Shown here: piece by piece, positions 52,234-60,309 of the stretch
Position numbering within the stretch: position 1 is the stretch's first letter
Layout: the number at the start of each line of letters is the position of its first letter
Assembly (NCBI GenBank): GCA_902494345.1
Contig: CABUSV010000002.1
Location: 124,001-188,000, forward strand
DNA: 64,000 nucleotides
Direction: 5' to 3'
DNA from: an uncultured Collinsella sp.
GTDB lineage: Bacteria; Actinomycetota; Coriobacteriia; Coriobacteriales; Coriobacteriaceae
The notes under the pieces: generated by a model
Databases searched by the model: none
What the model saw: the letters and a program-made list of their open reading frames with translations, nothing else
What the model was told of the DNA's origin: nothing
Translations under genes and position numbers: made by a program

Positions 52234-53586
52234 TTAACTTTGGGCTCGCACGCGAGCGCTACCTATCTCGGTCAGATGATATTTCTGGCCATGTTTGATT
52301 ATCAAGCCGGCCTGTGCCAAGTCGTTGAGCGTTCGCGACCACGTGGGCGCTGAGTTTCCAAACGCTCGTGCCAGGTCGGTTGCGCCACACTCCTGGTTTT
52401 GAGCCAGATAGCCCAGTGCCGCTTCGCCGCGCTCGCTCACAAATACGTCTTGCTGCGGCTGTGCATATTGATTCGCCGCATTAGGATACATCATTTGAGC
52501 TGCTGGTTGTTGAGAACTCTGCATGGGCAGCAGCTGCTGTTGAAAACTTTGCGGCCACTGTTGATAAGGCTGCGGAGGCATCTGCTGGGCCCATGGGTTG
52601 TACTGCGCCTGTGGCATCTGTTGGTATGGCTGCTGGTATCCAAGCGGGTATTGCTGGGGGTATGCCTGTGCATATCCCGTTTGCGGCGCGTATTGAGCCG
52701 GATACTCTTGTGGGTTCGGTTGATAGGATATCTGCTGTGCAGTCGATGCACCCGCCATCTGCTGCAAGGTTCCCACATCCTGGCCCATCGCTGGCTTTAC
52801 ATCGGGTATGTTCTGCGGAATCGCGCCCGAGGGTGCCTGGGGCTCTTGCATGGGGGCCATGCCAGGCTGCTGCATGGGGGCCATTTGCTGTTGCACCTGC
52901 TGCATCGTTGCGGGTTGCTGCGTGAAGGCACCCGGCATGGGATATGCCGGGTGCTCCGTTTCGGGTCGCACGGCTGCCCCGCGCCCGCCGGCACGCTCGA
53001 TTTCCTGCACGCGCTTGGGGTTCAGACTTACCGTCACGACGGTGCCGTTGCCCATGTTGTCCTCGATGGAGACGGCGCCGCCGGCGTTTTCCAAGTACTC
53101 CTGTACCATGGGAAACCCGGCTCCGGTGCCGCGGATATACCGTTTCATTTTGCTGTTTGCACTGGTTACGCCAAAGTCGAAGGCGCGTTCTTTGTCTTCG
53201 ATCCCCGGCCCCTGGTCTGCGAATCGGATGGTGTCGCCGCCGTCCAGGATCGAGATGATGGGCTCTGCAAAATGCGCGTGGATAAAGTTTTCGACAATCT
53301 CGCGGATAACCATCAGCGAGATGCGTCCTCCCTGCTCTTTCATGCACTGGTAGACGGTGTTGGTTGTCTCTTCCAAGTAGGTGCGGACGTCTTGCGGTTC
53401 GATGACGATGACACGCGGTGTCGACAGCATGTCATCGTAGACCGCGATGCGCGCTGCATACATGGCCTTCGGTGCTTGTGCGGTGACCTGCTCGCTCTCG
53501 TTGCGTTTTTCGCGCACGCCGGTGATGTGCTCGTTGTCGGGTGCCGGATCACCGGAATCGACCATGGTGTAGAAGTCGTCAGACAT
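52234..53586 (-). CDS. GHKL ATPase with Pro/Gln-rich linker and winged-helix tail
   Basis: The 450-residue protein has a GHKL ATPase domain at about 60-190: N-box REIVENFIHAHF (95-106), G1 DQGPGI (124-129) and G2 GTGAGF (153-158). A Pro/Gln/Met-rich linker (about 205-390) with repeated QQP and YQQ motifs follows. The tail (about 395-450) looks like a winged helix (GYLAQNQECGATDLARAFG, WSRTLNDLAQAGLIIKHG, YHLTEIG). No histidine-phosphorylation domain is present. The ATPase resembles SpoIIAB/RsbW-type kinases. It lies between the origin and dnaA and is cotranscribed with dnaA. Function unknown. Confidence 0.75.
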   Translation of the reverse strand: MSDDFYTMVDSGDPAPDNEHITGVREKRNESEQVTAQAPKAMYAARIAVYDDMLSTPRVIVIEPQDVRTYLEETTNTVYQCMKEQGGRISLMVIREIVENFIHAHFAEPIISILDGGDTIRFADQGPGIEDKERAFDFGVTSANSKMKRYIRGTGAGFPMVQEYLENAGGAVSIEDNMGNGTVVTVSLNPKRVQEIERAGGRGAAVRPETEHPAYPMPGAFTQQPATMQQVQQQMAPMQQPGMAPMQEPQAPSGAIPQNIPDVKPAMGQDVGTLQQMAGASTAQQISYQPNPQEYPAQYAPQTGYAQAYPQQYPLGYQQPYQQMPQAQYNPWAQQMPPQPYQQWPQSFQQQLLPMQSSQQPAAQMMYPNAANQYAQPQQDVFVSERGEAALGYLAQNQECGATDLARAFGNSAPTWSRTLNDLAQAGLIIKHGQKYHLTEIGSARVRAQS

Positions 53587-53829
53587 GCCGCTCGCAATCT
53601 TTCAAAAGGTTTTGAACAAATAGTAGCTCACCGCGCAATGTTTCTCATCTTTCGACAAGTTTTCAAAACCTGTTGAAAACTTTGGAAAACGGACGAAAAG
53701 TTCTCAACATTTCCAACACGACCTGTTGAAAACTCGATGAAATTTCGTGAAAAGTTGCCTGCAGCCTCAAATGCCGGTTCTGCTTATGGGGGAACCGTGT
53801 ACTCTTTGCAACCTTTTACCTTTGATTTC
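53587..53829. other. Replication origin (oriC) with DnaA-box cluster
   Basis: Boxes of the form TTTTCAACA occur as TGTTGAAAA at 53671-53679 and 53724-53732. Close variants are TTTTGAACA (53610-53618), TTTTCAAAA (53660-53668) and TTCTCAACA (53701-53709). GTTTTCAA (53659-53666) and TTGAAAAC (53673-53680) form an inverted repeat. An AT-rich stretch follows at about 53808-53860 and could unwind. The region lies in the dnaA-rpmH gap, where gene orientation switches. Confidence 0.8.
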
Positions 53830-53859
53830 TTGACATTTGAACATTGATTTCCCTACAAT
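53830..53859 (+). promoter_or_regulatory. rpmH promoter
   Basis: A perfect TTGACA at 53830-53835 and TACAAT at 53854-53859 are separated by 18 nt. It should drive rpmH-rnpA-yidD-yidC-jag. Confidence 0.8.
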
Positions 53860-53931
53860 CTTCAAGCTCACGTGTCTATATCTGCGTCCGCGTCCCCGCG
53901 GACACTCGAAATGCAGCAGGAGGAACTTAAG

Positions 53932-54066
53932 ATGAAGCGTACGTATCAGCCTAATAAGCGTAAGCGTGCCAAGACCCATGGCTTCCGTGCCCGTATGGCC
54001 ACTAAGGGTGGTCGTGCCGTGCTCGCCCGTCGTCGCGCCAAGGGCCGCAAGCGTCTCACTGTCTAG
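53932..54066 (+). CDS. rpmH: 50S ribosomal protein L34
   Basis: The 44-residue basic protein reads MKRTYQPNKRKRAKTHGFRA onward to GRKRLTV, the complete L34 family pattern. AGGAGG precedes ATG 53932. It begins the plus-strand operon right of the origin. Confidence 0.98.
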   Translation: MKRTYQPNKRKRAKTHGFRARMATKGGRAVLARRRAKGRKRLTV

Positions 54067-54086
54067 CAGCGATACACACATCTCGC

Positions 54087-54425
54087 ATGAAGACTATTAA
54101 GTCTCGGCAAGATTTCGAGCATGTGTTCAGTCGGGGGCGTCGTTTCAATCACCCTCTGATTCGAATGACCATATGTGAATCGGTTGGCGAAGGCGACTCC
54201 GGAAGGGTCGCCTTCGTTGGTGCTAAACGACTCGGTTGTGCTGTCGTGCGCAACCGATCTAAGCGTGTGATGCGCGAGGCCGCCCGCAGCTGTGGATTTC
54301 CCGTTGCGGGTTATGACATCATCTTGTTCGCGACTCCCAAGACGAGGGTTTCCTCGCCGGAGGAGATGGACAAGGCGTTGCGTTCGCTTATGAAACGCGC
54401 CGGCGTTGCCGGGGAGGAGCGATGA
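54087..54425 (+). CDS. rnpA: Ribonuclease P protein component
   Basis: The 112-residue protein shows the RnpA pattern IKSRQDFEHVFSRGRRFNHP near the start and the RNR motif VVRNRSKRVMREAAR that contacts the RNase P RNA. It overlaps yidD by 4 nt (ATGA). Confidence 0.96.
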   Translation: MKTIKSRQDFEHVFSRGRRFNHPLIRMTICESVGEGDSGRVAFVGAKRLGCAVVRNRSKRVMREAARSCGFPVAGYDIILFATPKTRVSSPEEMDKALRSLMKRAGVAGEER

Positions 54426-54646
54426 GCAATCACGTTTTGCGACGTGTTGCCATCGCTCCTATTCGCATATATCAACAGGTTGTTTCGCCCTTATTACCTG
54501 ACGCCTGCATTTATTACCCAACGTGCTCGCAATACGCCGTTCAGGCGATTGAGAAGTACGGTGTTTTGAGAGGCTGCTGGCTTGCCGTGAGGCGCATCGC
54601 TCGCTGCAATCCCCTGCACGTCGGCGGTTATGACCCTGTGCCTTAG
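54422..54646 (+). CDS. yidD: Membrane protein insertion efficiency factor YidD
   Basis: The 74-residue protein has the family pattern IAPIRIYQQVVSPLLPDACIYYPTCSQYA, with YGVLRGCWLAVRRIARCNPL and GGYDPVP. It helps YidC insert proteins in the inner membrane. Conserved cysteines are present. Confidence 0.95.
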   Translation: MSNHVLRRVAIAPIRIYQQVVSPLLPDACIYYPTCSQYAVQAIEKYGVLRGCWLAVRRIARCNPLHVGGYDPVP

Positions 54647-54675
54647 CGGGCACTCGCTATCGGAGGAAAACTTAC

Positions 54676-55446
54676 ATGTGGGATTGGATCGTTAACATCC
54701 TTTTCGAGCTGCTCAAGCTCATCCAGACCTTTGCGGTCGACTGGGGCCTGTCCATCATCATCCTGGTGGTCATCATCCGTCTGCTGCTGACGCCGCTCAT
54801 GCTCAAGTCGACCAAGTCGACGGCTCGCATGCAGGTGCTGCAGCCCAAGATGCTCGAGATCCAGGAGCGCTACGCCGACGACCCCCAGCGTCAGGCCGAG
54901 GAGATGCAGAAGTTCTACAGCGAGAACAAGTTCAATCCGCTGGCCGGCTGCCTGCCGCTTCTGATTCAGATGCCCATCCTTATCGCCCTGTTCACGCTTC
55001 TGCGCAACCTGCCGCAGTACTTTAACGAGGGCACGTTCTCGTTCTTTAACATCCTGCCCGATCTGACCACCACGCCGAGCGCCTCTTTTGCCGATGGCTT
55101 TATGGTTGCGCTGCCTGCGCTGATCTGCCTGATCCTGTTTGCTGTCTTGACCCTGATTCCGCAGCTGTATATGTCCCGCAATCAGACTGGTCAGCAGGCC
55201 CAGAGCATGCGCATGATGGCTGTCGTCATGACCGTCATGATGCTTTGGATGGGCTGGAGCCTGCCCGTCGGCGTTCTGCTGTACTACGATGTGTCTTCTG
55301 CCTGGCAGGTTATCCAGCAGATCTTCGTGACGCAGAAGGTTATCGACAAGGCCAAGGCCGATGAGGAGGAGCGCCTCAAGAACGCTCCGCTGCAGGTCGA
55401 GGTTACCCGTCGCGAGAAGAAGCCGCGTCCGCACAAGAAGAAGTAG
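54676..55446 (+). CDS. yidC: Membrane protein insertase YidC/OxaI
   Basis: The 256-residue protein is the short Gram-positive form. Five transmembrane segments are visible, including WGLSIIILVVIIRLLLTPLM, with its conserved Arg, and FNPLAGCLPLLIQMPILIAL. A basic tail (RREKKPRPHKKK) may touch ribosomes. No lipobox is evident at its N-terminus, unlike SpoIIIJ. Confidence 0.95.
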   Translation: MWDWIVNILFELLKLIQTFAVDWGLSIIILVVIIRLLLTPLMLKSTKSTARMQVLQPKMLEIQERYADDPQRQAEEMQKFYSENKFNPLAGCLPLLIQMPILIALFTLLRNLPQYFNEGTFSFFNILPDLTTTPSASFADGFMVALPALICLILFAVLTLIPQLYMSRNQTGQQAQSMRMMAVVMTVMMLWMGWSLPVGVLLYYDVSSAWQVIQQIFVTQKVIDKAKADEEERLKNAPLQVEVTRREKKPRPHKKK

Positions 55447-55491
55447 TCGGGATATCAATCTTATTTAGGTACCTAACTTTTGGAGTACGTT

Positions 55492-56061
55492 ATGTCTGAA
55501 GAGATCATCGAGGATATGCTTGAGGAGGTTGCCCCGCAGATTGCGGGCGATTATCCCGAGATTGCACAGCGCTACAAGGCCGGTGAAGAGCTGACCGATG
55601 AGGAGCTCGACACCATTGCCGATGTTGCGATTTCCATTCTGCGTTCCATCCTTTCGCACTTCGATGCCGCCAACTCTCCTATTGATGAGTACGAAGGCGA
55701 CGAGGGTGAGCTGATTTTGGATGTTACGGCTCCTGATCTTGCTGTTCTCATTGGCCGTCATGGTCGTACCCTTGATGCCCTTCAGGTTATGTTCTCTTTG
55801 CTGGTGAGCCGCAAGCTTGGCTTTAGGTATCCGGTTGTGGTTGACGTTGAGGGCTACAAGAGCCGTCGTCAGGACAAGGTTGCCTCTATGGCTCAGTCTG
55901 CCGCCGAGCGTGCCATCCGCAGTCATAAGACTGTTTCGCTTCCGCCCATGAATGCCTATGAGCGCCGACTGGTTCATATTGCACTTCGTGGCAATGATGC
56001 TGTCGATACCCATTCTGAGGGTTCTGACCCTGACCGCCATGTGGTGATTGTTGCTCGATAA
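55492..56061 (+). CDS. jag: RNA-binding protein KhpB/Jag
   Basis: The 189-residue protein has an acidic N-terminal part, a KH domain with the GxxG loop (VLIGRHGRTLDALQVM) and an R3H domain (AERAIRSHKTVSLPPMNAYE then RRLVH). It lacks a clear Jag_N domain at the start. ATG 55492 follows GGAG; an in-frame TTG at 55480 is less likely. A terminator follows. Confidence 0.92.
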   Translation: MSEEIIEDMLEEVAPQIAGDYPEIAQRYKAGEELTDEELDTIADVAISILRSILSHFDAANSPIDEYEGDEGELILDVTAPDLAVLIGRHGRTLDALQVMFSLLVSRKLGFRYPVVVDVEGYKSRRQDKVASMAQSAAERAIRSHKTVSLPPMNAYERRLVHIALRGNDAVDTHSEGSDPDRHVVIVAR

Positions 56062-56079
56062 TCTTCTCGAGCTTATGCT

Positions 56080-56112
56080 AAGGGGACGTGGTTTCCACGT
56101 CCCCTTTTTTTG
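56080..56112 (+). terminator. Terminator after jag
   Basis: AAGGGGACGTGG and CCACGTCCCCTT pair exactly around a 2-nt loop and run into TTTTTTT. The stem also contains GGGGACG, as in the dispersed repeats. Confidence 0.9.
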
Positions 56113-56157
56113 TCAAAAGTTCTCGATACACTGATTTTTGTCAGAAAGGAGCTTCTG

Positions 56158-56895
56158 TTGTTGGTACTTACTGATCAGCAGGCTGACGAGATGCTCAGCC
56201 GTCTAACTTCCTATTGCAAAGAGTATTCTTTGAGCGTAACTGATACTGAGCTAAGGAAATGTATTCAGCATTTGGATTTAGTTCTGGAAACAAATAAGAC
56301 AACCAATCTCACTCGTATTCTTAACGTAGAAGATGCTGCGGTACTTCATATTCTCGACTCACTTGTTTTGCTCCCTTATGTCAATAAGGCTCCTGAGGGA
56401 GCTTTGCTTGATATGGGAACAGGCGCTGGCTTCCCTGGTATCCCATTAACGATAACCACGCATCGTAAAGCTACTTATATTGACTCTGTTGGCAAGAAGG
56501 TTGATGCTGTCAACTCTTTTGTTCATGCTCTTGGATTGAAATATGGACATGCAGTCCATGATCGCCTTGAAGAATATGCTCGAAGCCATAAGAAGCAGTT
56601 CTCTGTCGTAACCGCCCGTGCACTGGCTCCTCTATCGATTCTTGTTGAGTATGCAGCTCCATACCTCAAGGATGGAGGGCTATTTGTTATCACGAAGGGC
56701 AATCCATCGGATGAGGAGCTTACTTCTGGCATGTCAGCAGCTAAGATCTGTGGCTTCACTTTGCTTCTGAATGACGCAATCGATTTGCCTGAGGGCTTGG
56801 GCCACAGGGAGTTCATTGTTCTTAAGAAGTGTCATCCAGCATCCGTTTCATTGCCTCGTGCAAATGGCATTGCAAAGAAGAATCCGCTTGCCTAG
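56158..56895 (+). CDS. rsmG: 16S rRNA (guanine527-N7)-methyltransferase
   Basis: RsmG methylates G527 of 16S rRNA using SAM. The 245-residue protein has LVLETNKTTNLTRI, the SAM loop LLDMGTGAGFPGIPL and VVTARALAPLSILVEYAAPY. The start is probably TTG 56158, since AGAAAGGAG lies 6 nt upstream and the first ATG is well inside the protein. From here through parB the DNA is less GC-rich than the genes left of the origin. Confidence 0.93.
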   Translation: MLVLTDQQADEMLSRLTSYCKEYSLSVTDTELRKCIQHLDLVLETNKTTNLTRILNVEDAAVLHILDSLVLLPYVNKAPEGALLDMGTGAGFPGIPLTITTHRKATYIDSVGKKVDAVNSFVHALGLKYGHAVHDRLEEYARSHKKQFSVVTARALAPLSILVEYAAPYLKDGGLFVITKGNPSDEELTSGMSAAKICGFTLLLNDAIDLPEGLGHREFIVLKKCHPASVSLPRANGIAKKNPLA

Positions 56896-56896
56896 A

Positions 56897-56912
56897 TGTT
56901 TCACGTGAAACA
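56897..56912. promoter_or_regulatory. parS: parS site 1
   Basis: TGTTTCACGTGAAACA is a perfect 16-bp parS palindrome, immediately after the rsmG stop and upstream of parA. Confidence 0.95.
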
Positions 56913-56935
56913 TAATGGATACTAACAACTTGCGG

Positions 56936-56951
56936 TGTTTCACGTGAAACA
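56936..56951. promoter_or_regulatory. parS: parS site 2
   Basis: A second perfect TGTTTCACGTGAAACA lies 23 nt after the first. Confidence 0.95.
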
Positions 56952-56974
56952 TGGCGGTTGATTTCGAATCGGAA

Positions 56975-56990
56975 TGTTTCACGTGAAACA
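56975..56990. promoter_or_regulatory. parS: parS site 3
   Basis: A third perfect TGTTTCACGTGAAACA lies 23 nt after the second, so the three sites have an even 39-bp period. ParB bound here could also regulate parA. Confidence 0.95.
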
Positions 56991-57029
56991 TCCTCCGTTT
57001 GACAGCTTTAATACACACCAGGAGGGACC

Positions 57030-57830
57030 GTGGGATTTCGCGACGTTAAGCGTTCGAAGAGCGCAAAAGATACGCGTATTATTGCAATCATCAATCAAAA
57101 AGGTGGCGTCGGTAAGTCAACGACGGCTGTAAACCTTGCAGCAGCACTGGGTGAACAGGGACGCAAGACACTGATTGTCGATTTTGATCCGCAGGGAAAC
57201 AGCACCAGTGGATTTGGAATTGAAAAAGAAGACCTAAATCAGTGCATCTATGATGCATTACTGAATGATGTGCCGGCAGAATCGCTTGTTCTTGATACAA
57301 ATTGCAAAAAGGTATTCGTTATTCCGGCTACAATCCAGCTTGCAGGCGCTGAAATTGAGCTCGTAAGCGCAATTGCTCGTGAAACCCGCCTCAAAGATTT
57401 GCTTGAGCCGATTCAGGACGAGTTCGATTTTATATTCATCGACTGTCCTCCTTCGCTTGGCCTGCTTACTATCAACGCTCTGACCGCAGCAGATAGCGTT
57501 TTGATTCCGATCCAGTGCGAGTATTACGCACTCGAGGGCGTTACGAAGCTGCTTGAGTCAATGAAGATGGTCAAATCACGTCTGAACAAGGGCTTAGACA
57601 CCTATGGCGTGCTTATGACAATGTATGACTCGCGTACTTCACTCTCGAATCAGGTTGTTGAGGAAGTTCAGTCGTACTTTGGTGATAAGGCTTTTAAGAC
57701 TCTAATTCCCCGTACCGTAAAAATCTCTGAGGCTCCGTCTTTTGGAGAGCCGGTAATTACCTATGCACCTCAAAATAAGGGTGCAAAAGCGTATATGAAC
57801 CTTGCAAAAGAGGTGATCAAGCGTGCCTAG
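57030..57830 (+). CDS. parA: Chromosome-partitioning ATPase ParA/Soj
   Basis: The 266-residue deviant-Walker ATPase has IINQKGGVGKSTTAVNLAAA, VDFDPQGNSTSGFG and FIFIDCPPSLGLL. It drives origin segregation with ParB. GTG 57030 follows AGGAGG; a short basic leader (GFRDVKRSKSAKD) precedes the core. It overlaps parB by 8 nt. Confidence 0.97.
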   Translation: MGFRDVKRSKSAKDTRIIAIINQKGGVGKSTTAVNLAAALGEQGRKTLIVDFDPQGNSTSGFGIEKEDLNQCIYDALLNDVPAESLVLDTNCKKVFVIPATIQLAGAEIELVSAIARETRLKDLLEPIQDEFDFIFIDCPPSLGLLTINALTAADSVLIPIQCEYYALEGVTKLLESMKMVKSRLNKGLDTYGVLMTMYDSRTSLSNQVVEEVQSYFGDKAFKTLIPRTVKISEAPSFGEPVITYAPQNKGAKAYMNLAKEVIKRA

Positions 57831-58728
57831 TGCAAAGAAACGTGGTGGATTGGGACGTGGACTCAATGCTTTGGTCTCAGAGGCCGAGTACGAGACCGGT
57901 GGTTCGGCTGCGTCGGCTTCAAATGCCACATCTGAAACAAAACTACCTATTGAGGATATCGTTCCCAATCCTAATCAGCCGCGAATTCACTTTAACGAAA
58001 CTGAACTTCGCGAGTTGAGCGAGTCAATCCAAGAACATGGCGTTTTGCAGCCGCTGTTGGTTCGTAAGCATGGAAATGGCTATGAGATTATTGCGGGTGA
58101 GCGTCGTTACCAGGCGTCAAAGCTTGCTGGTCTTGAGGAACTGCCTGTCATCATTAAAGAAGTTAATGATGAGGAAATGCTCGCTCTTGCACTAATCGAG
58201 AATCTTCAGCGTTCTGATTTGAATCCCGTCGAAGAGGCGAAGGGTTATCGCCAGCTCATTGATGCCAGCGGCATGACACAGGAGGCGTTATCAAAGGCAG
58301 TCAGTAAGTCCCGTTCCGCAATTACAAATTCACTTCGTTTGCTAGATCTTCCCGAAGTCGTACAGCAGATGATTTTTGAGGGCAAGCTTACTGCCGGTCA
58401 TGCGAGGGCGATCCTGGCCGTTCCCTATGAGGATGCTCGAATTCGACTTGCAGAGAAGGTTGTTTCAGAGGGCCTTTCCGTAAGAGCGACAGAAAATCTT
58501 GCTCCGTTGTTTTCTGCCGGAGAGACACCTAAGACTCCGAGGCCTGCAACGCCTCAGTCTTTTAAAAAGGCTGCCCGTGTGCTTCGTCAGTTTTTTAATA
58601 CCAACGTGCGTGTGAAGAGCTCGCGTGGAAAGAATAAGATTGAGATTGAGTTTAAAGACGAGGAAGAGCTCTCTCGTATTCTTGGCGAAATGATTCAGTT
58701 CGATCAAGGAGGCCAAGATGAGGAATAA
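57823..58728 (+). CDS. parB: Chromosome-partitioning protein ParB
   Basis: The 301-residue CTPase has the N-terminal KKRGGLGRGLNALV segment and the CTP/parS-gating motif AGERRYQASKLAGL. It also has NLQRSDLNPVEEAKGYRQLI, the helix-turn-helix TQEALSKAVSKSRSAITNSL and a C-terminal dimer domain. It binds the parS sites upstream of parA and the site variants elsewhere. The start is GTG 57823. Confidence 0.96.
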   Translation: MPSAKKRGGLGRGLNALVSEAEYETGGSAASASNATSETKLPIEDIVPNPNQPRIHFNETELRELSESIQEHGVLQPLLVRKHGNGYEIIAGERRYQASKLAGLEELPVIIKEVNDEEMLALALIENLQRSDLNPVEEAKGYRQLIDASGMTQEALSKAVSKSRSAITNSLRLLDLPEVVQQMIFEGKLTAGHARAILAVPYEDARIRLAEKVVSEGLSVRATENLAPLFSAGETPKTPRPATPQSFKKAARVLRQFFNTNVRVKSSRGKNKIEIEFKDEEELSRILGEMIQFDQGGQDEE

Positions 58729-58972
58729 GATTTTAACAGCGATTGCATTGGTGACGACTGTCGCGGCTGGTGCCTTTGCTGGCTATAAGATCGCGACAGA
58801 CGATGAGCTTCGAGGTCGTTTGCTTCGTGGCGCGCAAGATATCGTCGATACTTCCAAAAAGAAAATGGATGTTATGACGGAAGATGTTGCCATGCGTACT
58901 GCTCAGGTAACGAAGAATCCCAAGATTAATCAAGGTTGGGTTAGCAACCAATGGGAAAATGTAGGCTATTAG
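58718..58972 (+). CDS. Small membrane-anchored protein downstream of parB
   Basis: The 84-residue protein has one N-terminal hydrophobic segment (ILTAIALVTTVAAGAFAGYK), then a charged helix (DDELRGRLLRGAQDIVDTSK) and a tail. The plan resembles YtxH-like proteins, but the match is weak. It overlaps parB by 11 nt, so the two are coupled. A terminator follows. Function unknown. Confidence 0.75.
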   Translation: MRNKILTAIALVTTVAAGAFAGYKIATDDELRGRLLRGAQDIVDTSKKKMDVMTEDVAMRTAQVTKNPKINQGWVSNQWENVGY

Positions 58973-58999
58973 GTACCTAATAATTACTCAGCATATATT

Positions 59000-59042
59000 G
59001 AGGGGTCCTTGTCCGGTTCACGAGACAAGGACCCCTTATTTT
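59000..59042 (+). terminator. Terminator of the rsmG-parAB block
   Basis: AGGGGTCCTTGTC and GACAAGGACCCCT pair exactly and are followed by TATTTT. Confidence 0.85.
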
Positions 59043-59094
59043 GGCCGTAAAAAATGGGACAGGTAGCAGCTGATTCAAAATAAAGGTCAATAAA

Positions 59095-59132
59095 TGAAAC
59101 GACCCCGGTTGCATATTCTGTAACCGGGGTCG
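59095..59132 (-). terminator. rlmN terminator
   Basis: ACGACCCCGGTT and AACCGGGGTCGT form an exact stem (59098-59132 in total). On the minus strand it is followed by TTTCATTT. Confidence 0.75.
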
Positions 59133-59137
59133 TTCGA

Positions 59138-59153
59138 TGTTTCACATGAAACG
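59138..59153. promoter_or_regulatory. parS-like site
   Basis: TGTTTCACATGAAACG matches parS at 14 of 16 positions. It lies between rlmN and its terminator, about 2.2 kb from the perfect parS cluster. Confidence 0.45.
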
Positions 59154-59171
59154 TTTTGGGGTGCGACTCCC

Positions 59172-60224
59172 CTATGCGTTCTTCTGAACTTTGAAGCGCT
59201 GCTTCAGTTGTCCGCAAGCGGCGTCAATATCGTTACCACGGGAGTTCCGAATCGTGGTCTCGATGCCACGAGACTCAAGGCGGCGCTGAAGATCCTCAAC
59301 CTTATGAATTGGCGACGGCTTGAGCGGGCTGCCCTCGATGTCGTTAAGCTGAATCAGGTTGACGTGGCACAGCGTTCCCTCGCAGAAGTCGCAGAGTGCC
59401 TGCATCTCGGGGTTTGTGTCATTGACGCCTTCGATCATGGCGTACTCATAGGTCGGGCGGCGTCCCGTCTTCTCGGTGTAGAGCTGAAGCGCCTCATGAA
59501 GGCGCAGGAGCGTGTACTTCTTGACGCCAGGCATAAGCTTGTTGCGCGTGGACTGGATAGCGGAGTGCAGCGACACGGCGAGTGTAAACTGCTCGGGAAT
59601 GTCAGCAAACTTGCGAATACCGGGAATAACGCCGCTGGTAGAGACGGTGAGGTGACGAGCGCCGATACCGATGCCATCGGGGTCGTTGAGGATGCGCAAC
59701 GCCTTGAGAACCTCGTCGTAGTTAGCAAACGGCTCACCCTGGCCCATGAAGACAACGCTCGTGGCACGCTCACCAAAGTCGTTGGAGACATGAAGCACCT
59801 GGTCAACGATCTCTTGAGCGGTCAGAGAGCGCTTAAGGCCGTTCAGACCGGTAGCGCAAAAAGCGCAGCCCATGCCACAACCTGCCTGGGTGGAAACGCA
59901 GACAGAAAGCTTGTTACGACGGGGCATACCGACAGTCTCGACGGAAATGCCGTCGTGGTACTCGAGCAGATACTTGCGAGAGCCATCTTTAGAAACCTGC
60001 TTGGTGAGCTCAGTCGGCGTGTCAAAGGCAAAAGCCTCTTTAAGCTGCTCGCGGAAAGCCTTGGGAAGGTTGGTCATATCGTCAAACGAACAAACGTTCT
60101 TCTCAAAGACCCATTCGATGAGCTGCTTCGCGCGGAAGGCGGGCTGGCCAAGTTCGGCAACAAGCTCGCGAATATCGTTTTGGCTCAAGTCGCGAATGTC
60201 CTGAGATTTAGTCCTGGGATTCAT
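59172..60224 (-). CDS. rlmN: 23S rRNA (A2503-C2)/tRNA (A37-C2) methyltransferase
   Basis: The 350-residue radical-SAM enzyme has the cluster motif CGMGCAFC and VVFMGQGEP. The catalytic Cys pair includes the C in RNSRGNDIDAACGQL near the C-terminus. It is the only minus-strand protein gene right of the origin in the window, head-on to the fork. ATG 60224 follows AAAGG. Confidence 0.95.
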   Translation of the reverse strand: MNPRTKSQDIRDLSQNDIRELVAELGQPAFRAKQLIEWVFEKNVCSFDDMTNLPKAFREQLKEAFAFDTPTELTKQVSKDGSRKYLLEYHDGISVETVGMPRRNKLSVCVSTQAGCGMGCAFCATGLNGLKRSLTAQEIVDQVLHVSNDFGERATSVVFMGQGEPFANYDEVLKALRILNDPDGIGIGARHLTVSTSGVIPGIRKFADIPEQFTLAVSLHSAIQSTRNKLMPGVKKYTLLRLHEALQLYTEKTGRRPTYEYAMIEGVNDTNPEMQALCDFCEGTLCHVNLIQLNDIEGSPLKPSPIHKVEDLQRRLESRGIETTIRNSRGNDIDAACGQLKQRFKVQKNA

Positions 60225-60309
60225 GGAAGCCTTTCGATTTTGGGGAAACGTAGAGGGTATCGCTACAATATGGTATCAGCTGCAGAAATTATAGAGGAGG
60301 AGTCTGCCC

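Noticed and set aside
59043..59094. GGGACAGG sequence between the two terminators right of parB
   Set aside because: It has the centre of the dispersed family but no complementary arms, so it is at most a remnant.
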